Below, piece after piece: positions 55,561 to 64,000 of a stretch of 64,000 bases of DNA. Origin of the DNA: Aphrocallistes beatrix. Lineage: Eukaryota; Porifera; Hexactinellida; Sceptrulophora; Aphrocallistidae. The stretch's first letter is position 1. Each line of letters begins with the position of its first letter. The translations under genes were made by a program, and so were the position numbers. The notes below the pieces were generated by a model, which was not told where the DNA came from, ran no database searches, and was given only the letters and a program-made list of their open reading frames with translations. Location of the stretch: contig OY725499.1 of assembly GCA_963281255.1 (NCBI GenBank), forward strand, positions 2,178,096-2,242,095. Direction: 5' to 3'.

Positions 55561-56460
55561 ATTCTCTCAAAAAGCGGATATCGATGGGTGTTGACTGTAT
55601 TGGATTGTTTCAGCAAGTATGCTCGGCCTTTCCCACTTAAAAACAAAGAAACAGATCAAGTTTGCTTGTTTCTCTTGGAATTGTTCTAAAGAAGGGGTTC
55701 CAGAAATTTACAGAGCGATAACGGGGGAGAGTTCGTTTCCTTGATAATCAGAAGCTTAATGCTTAAGCTTGGAATAAAACTGATTAATGGGTCTCCATAT
55801 AATTCTACTTCACAAGGTCAAGCAGAACAATCGAATAGAACTTTAAAAAGTTTTCTTCGAAAAGAAATCCAAATAGAAATTTCGAAAAATAATTTGACAG
55901 TATTGGAAGATTGGGTTAACGTCTTACTTGGAAGAGTTATCGAATCATATAGACACACAACACACATATCTTTATCTAGAACACCTTGGGAATTGTACAA
56001 AAACAGGACTACATCCCCTCAAATCAAACACACAAACACAAAGAGGCAATGAGAAAACACATATTTTAGAGATAAGTTGAATTAGAAAGGGAAAAATATG
56101 AAATAATCACTTCACTAAGTGGGTTGTCTTAAGAGCTTTAAAAGAAAAAGTGTTAAAGAAGTTGCAAATAATTTAGTTTCGAACTTCTAAACACTTGGTG
56201 CTCCAAATATATTACAGAGCGATAATGGTAAGGAGCTTAAGAACAGGTCACTGTTTGAATCACTAAATGCACTATGGCCTTCTACTAAAATACACAGAAA
56301 TCCTAGGAAGCCAGAATCACAGGGGTCAGTTGAGAAAGCTGAATAATAGAGCACAAAATATATTGCAAAGTGTCTTGGAAAATGTTGGTCACTCTCATTA
56401 GGCCAATAAACTAGATAAAGCAGCATATATGAAGAACACTTCACTTCATACAGCCATTAA
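55560..56460 (+). pseudogene. Retroelement integrase relic, two partial copies
   Basis: First piece: VLTVLDCFSKYARPFPLKNKET (55590-55655), a stop, then SDNGGEFVSL (55715-55745), GSPYNSTSQGQAEQSNRTLK (55790-55850), and the C-terminal helix DWVNVLLGRVIESYRHTTHISLSRTPWE to about 56000. These are the three acidic motif regions of an rve-type integrase. Second piece from about 56150: ILQSDNGKELKNRSLF...HRNPRKPESQGSVEKAE, a different integrase of the same fold. Frame breaks and stops throughout. No LTR or RT nearby. Confidence 0.7.
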
Positions 56461-56735
56461 TAATAGTCCATACAAAGTCTTATTGGTAGAGACCCAACTA
56501 AGAGACTCCGCGATTTTGACATTCCTTCTTCATTACACCCTTCTATATATACAGTTGAAGATCTCAACTCTGTACTTCCAGATTTAGAAATAGAATCTTC
56601 ATCAAGTGATAGAGAAACAACATATCCTGTTGGTGCTGGTTCATCATGATGTGTCGTAAAATGTTCTAAGATAGCATTTAAGCTGACCTCGAAGCGTATA
56701 AGGAAGGGCAAACAAATTTTCAAGTTGCAGTATCA

Positions 56736-57337
56736 TCTTGTATATTAAAACGCTAGGATTTTTGTTTGTCCGAATTGATTGAAGAATTGGTAAGTCGTAG
56801 AGATATAAAAATTGGCATGTAGGTGTCAAATGATGAGTCTACGATTAAGTTCGAAGATCTAAGCGAAATTTTCACACCTCTGCAAAAAAAATTGAAAACA
56901 ATTTTTCGTACCTTTTCTATACTATCTATATGGCTTCACTCTCACAACAGACATCATTGTAAGACACTACAATTGACTGTCATTGTTAAGAATACTTTAA
57001 AGCCATAACTTATATAGATATCTTAATTTTATTATACTGTATAGCAATAAAAAAGATTATGTGTATATTTTCACAACTTTATATACATATTTTAACACCA
57101 TTTGACGAATTTTGAAAAATACGCTAGAGACTAGCTTCCAACGGTTGACATGGGGTTTTCAGGGGTGTAGATTAAGAATATCATGTTTTCGGATCAATAT
57201 GATAAGTTTTTTGTTAACTTTTGTCTGCAATATTTATATAAAGTAAGCAAATTTGGTAAGTAGGCTAGATTGAGTAACTCCAGGCCCCTGCAGGGCGATT
57301 CTGCAGACACGAAGCGCAAGCAAGCGAAGCGAGCTTG
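56736..57337 (+). mobile_element. Helitron, subfamily 2, complete, plus orientation
   Basis: Starts TCTTGTATATTAAAACGCTA after A (56735), ends AGCGAAGCGAGCTTG before T (57338); 602 bp. Contains one copy of the block that is triplicated at 10650-11075. The 3' hairpin is partly deleted (GACACGAAGCGCAAGC). Confidence 0.85.
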
Positions 57338-57914
57338 TCCCAATAATAATTTAAGTTACTGAAATAACTAAGATAATTCCCAACCTGTGATTGTGTATCT
57401 CCTAGCATAGCTCTACACTCATCATTGCTAGATTCCAGCTCCATCACATGCGTAGCAACTGGGCTGGGACCCGTGTGGAGGATGTAGCTGTCTCAGGGTC
57501 TTTTCTCTTGCCACAGATTCTGCTGGTTCTCTTACATCTGCTCACCGCCACAGTTAAGTTCCAGTCTGATCTTCTTCTGGCATAGGAATATTCGCTCAGA
57601 GAGATGAGTGGAATGTGAATGTTATAGTAATATGGCAGTCGAATTTAGCTAACCAAAGCAGCCGTTATATATGTGAGCATGTTACATGATAATATAAATG
57701 AAACAATAACAAAATAAAGCAGGAGATATTTCGTTAGAGTTGAATCAGTCATTTTCGAGTGTTTATTGAAATTATACTAAGACTGAGTAAGTATACAGGT
57801 ACATCTGCCTATACGCTAAATATTTCACATACCGATTTCATAGTTCGAAACTAGCTGTAATTTAAATATTCAAGCACAATAATCTCGATGATAAATTCTC
57901 ATCCAACATGTGTG
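57338..57914. other. No gene recognised
   Basis: Only short frames; no repeat end can be supported. Confidence 0.4.
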
Positions 57915-58526
57915 CACAGAGACATCTGTGAAGGAAACTAGTGTGACATCTGTGAAGGAAACTAGTGTGACATTTGTGTAGGGAACTAGTGTGACATTTG
58001 TGTAGGAAACTAGTGTGACATCTGTGAAGGAAACTAGTGTGACATTTGTGTAGGGAACTAGTGTGACATTTGTGTAGGGAACTAGTGTGACATTTGTGAA
58101 GGAAACTAGTGTGACATTTGTGTAGGGAACTAGTGTGACATTTGTGTAGGGAACTAGTGTGACATTTGTGAAGGAAACTAGTGTGACATCTGTGAAGGAA
58201 ACTAGTGTGACATTTGTGTAGGGAACTAGTGTGACATTTGTGTAGGGAACTAGTGTGACATCTGTGTAGGGAACTAGTGTGACATCTGTGAAGGAAACTA
58301 GTGTGACATTTGTGTAGGGAACTAGTGTGACATTTGTGTAGGGAACTAGTGTGACATTTGTGAAGGAAACTAGTGTGACATCTGTGAAGGAAACTAGTGT
58401 GACATTTGTGTAGGGAACTAGTGTGACATTTGTGTAGGGAACTAGTGTGACATCTGTGTAGGGAACTAGTGTGACATCTGTGAAGGAAACTAGTGTGACA
58501 TTTGTGTAGGGAACTAGTGTGACATC
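57915..58526. repeat. 24-bp minisatellite, 25 copies, with an 8-unit higher-order repeat
   Basis: Unit GTGACAT(C/T)TGTG(A/T)AGG(A/G)AACTAGT. Variants are A (C, AAGGAA), B (T, TAGGGA), C (T, AAGGAA) and D (C, TAGGGA). Units 11-18 read C A B B D A B B and units 19-25 repeat C A B B D A B, a 192-bp higher-order unit. Two minus-strand frames stay open through the array (one giving TLVPYTNV-type octapeptides), but without an ATG or neighbouring exon. Confidence 0.95.
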
Positions 58527-58639
58527 GATCTTAACATTGATCCATCTTCACTTCCGCTACGTAGATTTATTGTTGAGAAATTTAATCTATAATGAGTACT
58601 AATGAGTAATTATAGATAAATGTGAAAGATTTAATTCAA

Positions 58640-59365
58640 CATAAAAAAATACCGGTCGACAGACCGATAGTACAGCCCCATTAAGTGACTCGTAGGGCAT
58701 TTGCATAATATACATCTTTTAGTTTTAAACAATTTTTTCTATTTTAGTCAATCAAATTTCAAGTTTAAAGTGTGTTTCTTGTTAATGTGCATTGAGTAAA
58801 ATATAATCCCTATTGGTCAATAAAATCAAAGCCAAATGTAATATTGAAACACTGCAATTTTATTGTTCAAAAGTTATGCTTTATGAACTTTTTTTTCATA
58901 TCAGCGAATCAAATTTCAAGTTTAGAGAGTTGTTTATGTTTATTGAGTCAGGTCTATTCCATATTAACCAAATATATCAAATTCTGGTGTTATATTAAAA
59001 CCATGCAATTTTATTGGTCACCACATTTGTCACATTTTGAAACAAGGTGTGAAAAAGCTTGTATATTCATTGAGTTAGGTATAATCCCTATTAATCAATA
59101 AAATCAAAGCCAACTGTAAGGTTAAATCCCTAGATTCTGATTGACTAATGCATTTTGACACCTTTTGTGGAAAGGTGTGAAAATATTTCATAATTTGGAC
59201 CAAGATTAAAATCTCCACCATATAAGGAATATATGATCCAAATTTGGTACAATTTGGTCCAATATACTTTCCAGGAGCGATCAGACAAGAAGGACAGACG
59301 TAGGTACGTATGGATGGAAGTCGCATGCCGATTATTGCATCTCCTATACTCGGAGCTGCACTAAT
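58640..59365. repeat. Inverted copy of the 37.4-38.5 kb repeat region
   Basis: Begins with inverted CGACAGACCGATAGTACAGC, includes AATCAAAGCCAACTGTAA...TTTTGTGGAAAGGTGTGAAA (inverse of 37480-37560), and ends with GGAGCTGCACT at 59365. It holds ORF noise only. Confidence 0.6.
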
Positions 59366-59816
59366 TATTATTAATTAATTAATGTGAGGTTAGAAGCACG
59401 TTGAACTGCGAAAAGTGAACAGGGCATAACTGGTTCTAGTTTCACAATGCCTTGTAGGATCTTGATCAAATTTGAAAAATAACATTATGAGTGAGGTAGC
59501 TTTCTGTCATTTTAATTTCCAAATCCTCCCATTTATAACCGCATGACAATGACGATTCAAATTTGCTGAAATTTCTATGGAAATTAATTCAACGAGATTG
59601 GTTTGATATTTCGATTATGACAATTACATATAATATTGCCATATTCCTGTAAGAGTTTAATGTCGATCCAGAATATTTAAGAAGGGATTTTCTAATGCTT
59701 TAGGGGATGCCAATACAATTAAAACGAAATTGCCTTTCGGTATACCTTTTGAAAAGTGAATTACGAAATTGTATGCTAGTTTTTTCAGAATTAGAATGAA
59801 AAAGCGAAATAGCTTA
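59366..59816. other. No gene recognised
   Basis: AT-rich, no repeat end seen. Confidence 0.4.
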
Positions 59817-60368
59817 CAAGCGCGCTTCGCTTGCTTGCGCTGCGCGGCATTGATGATTATTGCATCATATGTGAGGCATGTTAGTATACAGATTCTATTA
59901 AAATTTCAGCCTATAAGAGCTGAATTATGCTCGAAAAACTGTATTGCTTAACTTTTAAAAATGTGACAATGACGTCATAATTCCATGATGAGTCGACATT
60001 TTCGTCTGAGCTCAGAACTTACTGGAGCCATAGCCAAAAGACTCCCACATGCCAAAAATCAGCTTTCTACGCCTGGCAGTTTCTTTAATCAATTCGTTAC
60101 ATATATATATATATATACACACCAAGGGATTATCTAGGAGCGCGAGACGCTCCTTTAGGCGTATGAATTTAAGCCTCAAAGTGTTTAGGAGCGCGAAAAT
60201 TCAGAAAAATGCCCAATATACCCTATATAATGTTATTTATCGATTTAGGCGTATGAAAATTTAGGGGTTTGAGATTAGGAGCGTATTTCTGGAGGGCTGT
60301 ATAATACCTTGATACACACATACTTGTACACACATACACAAACATTAATCGAGTTTTAATAGTAAGGA
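59817..60368 (-). mobile_element. Helitron, subfamily 1, both ends present
   Basis: Between A (59816) and T (60369): CAAGCGCGCTTCGCTTGC...CGAGTTTTAATAGTAAGGA. Lacks the GTGTCCGCC block after the hairpin and carries an extra ~200-bp patch (60118-60320) with GGAGCGCGAGACGCTCC and TTAGGCGTATGAA motifs. Confidence 0.85.
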
Positions 60369-60688
60369 TTTTCCAAATTTTTAGTCACGTATTACATGCC
60401 AATTTTTCTCTTGGTCAGGATTGATAAGATCCACAGTTATATCCTAATTGTGGAAGCATCACATATACTAAAAAGAAGAGAAGTTACAAACCCCAGAAAA
60501 AGGGTCTATTTGGCAATTTGAAACATTTCAAAAGAAAAACAGCAATGACATCTTAAATCAAAATCGAATTAAGATTTCCTTTCATAGCCAAGGAACAATG
60601 CTCCAATTTCACCAAGCACTAGAAATTGGACATTTGGTACCCAGTAGAGAAAAGAGAATATCCCAGATGGTAATTGCTTATTTACTAA

Positions 60689-61442
60689 GGGCATTCCAAA
60701 AGTTCTCGTCCCAAATCTGTATCTCAAATGTGAGTGAAAATAGGATATTTTCAATCTGTCCATTGTATTCCTTAAGGGATCAGCTTCCAATTTGTATATT
60801 GGTTTATTTTAAGAGGACAATTATTGTAGTTCCTTTATTATATTTTTATGCATCGGTTTAGGGTGTCGAAAAGTTGGAATCTTCCCATTGAAAATGGCTT
60901 AAAACTAAATTTGGAGAATAAAAGTTGTGAAAATCGTAGAATAAGGTCATTAAAAGGTGAAATAATTAAGAACAAATGTGAAAAAGTAATCGGGAGGTGT
61001 TCAATAGTATTGCTCGTGTTGAAAAAATATCATGCCACTTTTAGTGGATTTTTTGTCAATTTTCGACACTCAAAAAGTGGAACAAAAATGGTAGTAAACC
61101 ACTTCAAAACATAGTATTCCCTCAGCCTCAAACTATAATACTTCAGAGAATTCAATCTATACGTTAGTTGATGCGTAGAATTGGATGGCGGGATCAGTTT
61201 TGATCTAAATCTGCTCAGAACTGAAATATATCAAAGGGAACCCCCAAAATCACGTTCAAAGGCAGTGCCCTAAACCGATGTACAAAAATCTAATATAGGA
61301 ACCACAATAATTGTCCTTTTAAAATAAACCAATATACAAATTGGAAGCTGATCCCCTAAGGAATACAATGGACAGATTGAAAATATCCTATTTTCACTCT
61401 CATTTGAGGTACAGATTTGGGACGAGAACTTTTGGAATGCCC
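60689..61442. mobile_element. Long inverted-repeat MITE, family GGGCATTC
   Basis: Termini GGGCATTCCAAAAGTTCTCG and the inverse, with TA at the right and TAA at the left. Inner arms match to about 150 bases. The uninterrupted counterpart of 20463-22546. The centre holds CCACTTTTAGTGG. Confidence 0.85.
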
Positions 61443-62200
61443 TATGTAGATCCCTCTCCTATGTTATTACAGGAATATATTACAATCATCAACTTATAAG
61501 GGAGCTTGTAGTTAAGAAAATAGAGAGGGGATATAGGGAACAAAGCTCAAATATTGCAATGCTCGTAATGGCTTATTACCTGAACGTCAATGTCAGTCGG
61601 CGGATGAATACCTCAGGGTTAGCTTAATGGACCGAATTGGATCTTGGGGAACAGATTTGGAGATATTTTCACAGCACAGATCCTGAAAACTGATAATTTT
61701 TTTTACAAATGTGATGAACGAAACTGGATGAAATTTTAAGATAGCTTGCATGACTTGACTGAGATCAGGATATATTTGAGGCTGAAAATGAGCCTTTTCA
61801 ACCAGTGGTCAGGGTTAAAAAATTATAGTAAATGTAGTAGTAAATGAATAGTCATCTTAGAAATAGAACGATGATATATTGTAGTTTAGTATTCCCAGTA
61901 ACAAATGTTTGTGTCATAAACAGTGCACAAGTAGTAATTTGAATTGTTCATTCTTAACACCGTTTATATATTAAAGTCTATGGATTATTTGTCCATTCCT
62001 TGAAAATCCTTAATTGGCCACAAATGGATTGAACTTGACAGCTTGAATGCATAATAACACTTCTAGACATTGTCTCGATGTAACTACTACCTCAGCATCG
62101 GAGAAACTAGTCGAACTTTGGATTGCATTAACATTTCCCTCTCGCAATGGAAATCTCTTCCGTTTGTAAAAGCAATGTTTTAAGTTGATTAACCATGACC
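61443..62200. other. No gene recognised
   Basis: No repeat end or convincing frame. Confidence 0.4.
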
Positions 62201-62360
62201 AAATGCAAATACAAATACAAATACAAATACAAATACAAATACAAATACAAATACAAATGCAAATACAAATACAAATACAAATACAAATACAAATACAAAT
62301 ACAAATACAAATACAAATACAAATACAAATAAATACAAATACAAATACAAATACAAATAC
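62201..62360. repeat. (ACAAAT)n hexanucleotide microsatellite
   Basis: About 26 units with three interruptions (ATGCAA twice, one shortened unit). It is directly followed by a foldback (CTTTCCCCGAATA / TTATTCAGGGAAAG) and lies within 180 bases of the glycosyltransferase start. Confidence 0.95.
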
Positions 62361-62534
62361 GTCTTTCCCCGAATAGACGCCGGGGCTTGAATAAGCGCAC
62401 TTATTCAGGGAAAGACGGTAAATTGAATTCGGATTATCCAAACGCTTTTTAACTTTCCAAGGAACCAAAATGTTCGGATAACCGAGGATGTGCACTGTCT
62501 TGATCTAAGAGAAGTACATTAATTAAAATTAGTG

Positions 62535-64000
62535 ATGAGGCTAAGAAAATTTCTGAAATATTGTATATTTGTCCTGGCCTTATTTTATATATTTAAATGT
62601 TTTTTCGTTGGTAAGAGAGATCCACAAGAATCTCTGAACCTAATTCTGCATCCCCTACCATCTAACAACAACAGCTTTTACCTGCATCCTGACTGGCTTC
62701 TGAATGGCAGTGACAGTAAACTCCTAACTCTAGCTACCTCCTTCATTGCAACTTCAGATCGTCTCTCCGACCTAGAGAAGCTGTACCGCCACAACGCACA
62801 GCTCAACTTTCTCCAAACGACTCAGTTCCCGTCTCTCCTGCCCTTCGTCAACTTCGTCATATTCACTGATGACTCAGAATGGGTTCGGCTGATCAGAGCT
62901 GAGTACCAGAGTGTCACTCCCTGTCCCATACCCCCAACCCCGACCCCCTCGCCCCCTCTCCTCCGAGACTTGTTCCTCAGCGCCATGCGTCTGCACTCCA
63001 CCCCTTTCTACATGTTCTCCAACGCAGACGACCTGTTCGACTCGTCTCTGCTGCAGACGCTGCGTGCGGTCCTGGGAGAGGTGGGCCAGGGCAGATTGAG
63101 GACGAAGCTGCTGCTGGTGGGACACAGGTGGGACCTGGCGTACAGAGGCCGTCTCGGCGGGGAGAGAGACGTGCAGAGACTGCTGCGCTACGCGAGCAAG
63201 CACATGCCAGTGGCCAAGGACTACTTCGTGGTGACCAGGGACTCCGTGGAGTGGGAGTCTTTCCCCGACTTCTTCATCGGCAGGCGCTGGCACGACTCCT
63301 TCGTGGTGCAGCAGGCGTTCTTCGGCGAGACGGAGCTGATCGACGGCAGCGCGACGGTGCGGCTGCTGCACCAGGTGCGGCGCGCGGGCTACTGGTCCAG
63401 CGTGCACGCCAACGCCTCGCAGAACGCCTGGAACCTGCGTCTGCTCGGCGCCGACTCCCACTCCTCCATCCACTGCGCGCGCTACCTCTCCAGGCCGCCC
63501 CACGCCGCAGTCAGGATCTACGACAAGAAGAGGGGCCAGCCCCTCCACTCCCTGCCCCCCGCCCCCCTCCTCCCGCGACACAACCGGCTCGTGCACGATA
63601 TACTGGCCAGACGCGAGGCGTTACATTCCGCAGATGTGACGATCTCCGTTCTCGCCTACAACCGCCCCGCCGCCCTCTCGCGCCTCCTCTCCTCCCTCTC
63701 CGCGGCCAGCTTCGCCGGGGCTCGCAGGGTGCAGCTCAGGGTGCAGGTGGACCGGGGGAGGACGGGGGCCTATGACGTGGAGGTGCTGGAGCTGCTGCGC
63801 GGGTACAGCTGGGGGCGAGGGGGCTACTCCGTGCTCCTGCAGCCGGCGCACCTGGGACAGCTGGAGCAGTGGGTCCGGGCGTGGAATGACTCCACCAGCA
63901 GGACTTCTCTCATTCTGGAGGATGACGTCATTCTCTCTCCTCACTTCTACTCCGTTCTCTCCTCCGCTCTCTCTGCCTACGCTGACACTTCCTACCTAGC
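62535..64000 (+). CDS. Type II membrane glycosyltransferase, 5' part (runs off the window)
   Basis: The frame is open for 488 codons from the ATG at 62535 to the window edge. Residues 7-25 are a single membrane anchor (KYCIFVLALFYIFKCFF) after a short basic tail, the layout of Golgi enzymes. Residues about 100-350 form a first GT-A-like module (NFVIFTDDSEW, FSNADDLFD at 161-169, LLLVGHRWDL, IGRRWHDSF). Residues about 366-488 start a family-2-like module: VTISVLAYNRPAALSRLLSSL and the acidic LILEDDVILSPHFY (EDD at 462-464), as in GT2/GnT-I type enzymes, where it binds metal and sugar nucleotide. Donor and acceptor are unknown. The first ~110 codons are AT-rich like the window, then codons become strongly G/C-ending. 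The minus-strand frame at 62874-63596 is a shadow. Confidence 0.8.
   Translation, partial: MRLRKFLKYCIFVLALFYIFKCFFVGKRDPQESLNLILHPLPSNNNSFYLHPDWLLNGSDSKLLTLATSFIATSDRLSDLEKLYRHNAQLNFLQTTQFPSLLPFVNFVIFTDDSEWVRLIRAEYQSVTPCPIPPTPTPSPPLLRDLFLSAMRLHSTPFYMFSNADDLFDSSLLQTLRAVLGEVGQGRLRTKLLLVGHRWDLAYRGRLGGERDVQRLLRYASKHMPVAKDYFVVTRDSVEWESFPDFFIGRRWHDSFVVQQAFFGETELIDGSATVRLLHQVRRAGYWSSVHANASQNAWNLRLLGADSHSSIHCARYLSRPPHAAVRIYDKKRGQPLHSLPPAPLLPRHNRLVHDILARREALHSADVTISVLAYNRPAALSRLLSSLSAASFAGARRVQLRVQVDRGRTGAYDVEVLELLRGYSWGRGGYSVLLQPAHLGQLEQWVRAWNDSTSRTSLILEDDVILSPHFYSVLSSALSAYADTSYL

Noticed and set aside
62010-62495. 161-codon minus-strand ORF with an Ile-Cys repeat, and overlapping Tyr-Leu and Ile-Gln frames
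   Set aside because: All are translations of the (ACAAAT)n microsatellite.
62874-63596. 240-codon minus-strand ORF
   Set aside because: Lies opposite the glycosyltransferase; high GC on that stretch removes stop codons. Composition (His/Val/Gln/Arg-rich) fits an antisense shadow.
1-64000. tRNA, rRNA and other structured RNA genes
   Set aside because: I looked for B-box/T-loop-like GGTTCGAATCC and conserved rRNA stretches and saw none; short matches such as GGTTCGA at 25297 have no cloverleaf around them.

Overview
This is animal (invertebrate) nuclear DNA. It is AT-rich, intron-bearing, gene-poor and packed with transposon relics. The host-type genes are a class I phosphoinositide 3-kinase (PI3K) catalytic subunit with an adaptor-binding-like N-terminus, a CNC-type bZIP-like protein, coiled-coil/NHL proteins, a microbial-type ADP-ribose glycohydrolase-like protein and a Golgi-type glycosyltransferase. 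I suspect a sponge or another early-branching animal because of the NHL proteins and compact genes, but nothing in the window proves it.

Layout. 0-3 kb: a decayed multi-exon KDZ-type transposase gene (- strand). 3-9 kb: an inverted-repeat element with a 40-bp satellite, a Tc1 transposase relic and a coiled-coil gene broken by an insertion. 9-15 kb: two tandem copies of a coiled-coil/NHL gene with its promoter, the left one dead and joined to a MULE transposase scrap, the right one (13512-14807) intact; between them lie Helitron pieces and a Ty3/gypsy integrase relic. 15-24 kb: nested non-autonomous DNA transposons, several with exact target-site duplications. 24-32 kb: the main host gene cluster, all on the - strand: PARG-like protein, class I PI3K, a possible membrane protein, and a short CNC bZIP-like protein. 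32-47 kb: retroelement scraps, hAT/mariner MITEs and Helitron pieces. 47.1-51.4 kb: a Ty3/gypsy element with two apparently identical 161-bp LTRs and a 4-bp target duplication, but an internal deletion in integrase. 51.4-60.4 kb: a three-level nest of elements, a retroelement integrase relic, a complete Helitron, and a 24-bp minisatellite with higher-order structure. 62.5 kb to the end: the 5' part of a two-module glycosyltransferase whose base composition turns sharply GC-rich.

The unifying feature is a high-copy, non-autonomous Helitron family. One end begins with TC; the other is a GC-rich near-palindrome ending CTTG. Insertions lie exactly between A and T. At least six copies with both ends, and several partial ones, scatter through the window. 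Two are nested one inside the other through an intervening inverted-repeat element. The host genes do not form an obvious pathway: PI3K lipid signalling, ADP-ribose metabolism, transcription control and secretory glycosylation are side by side.
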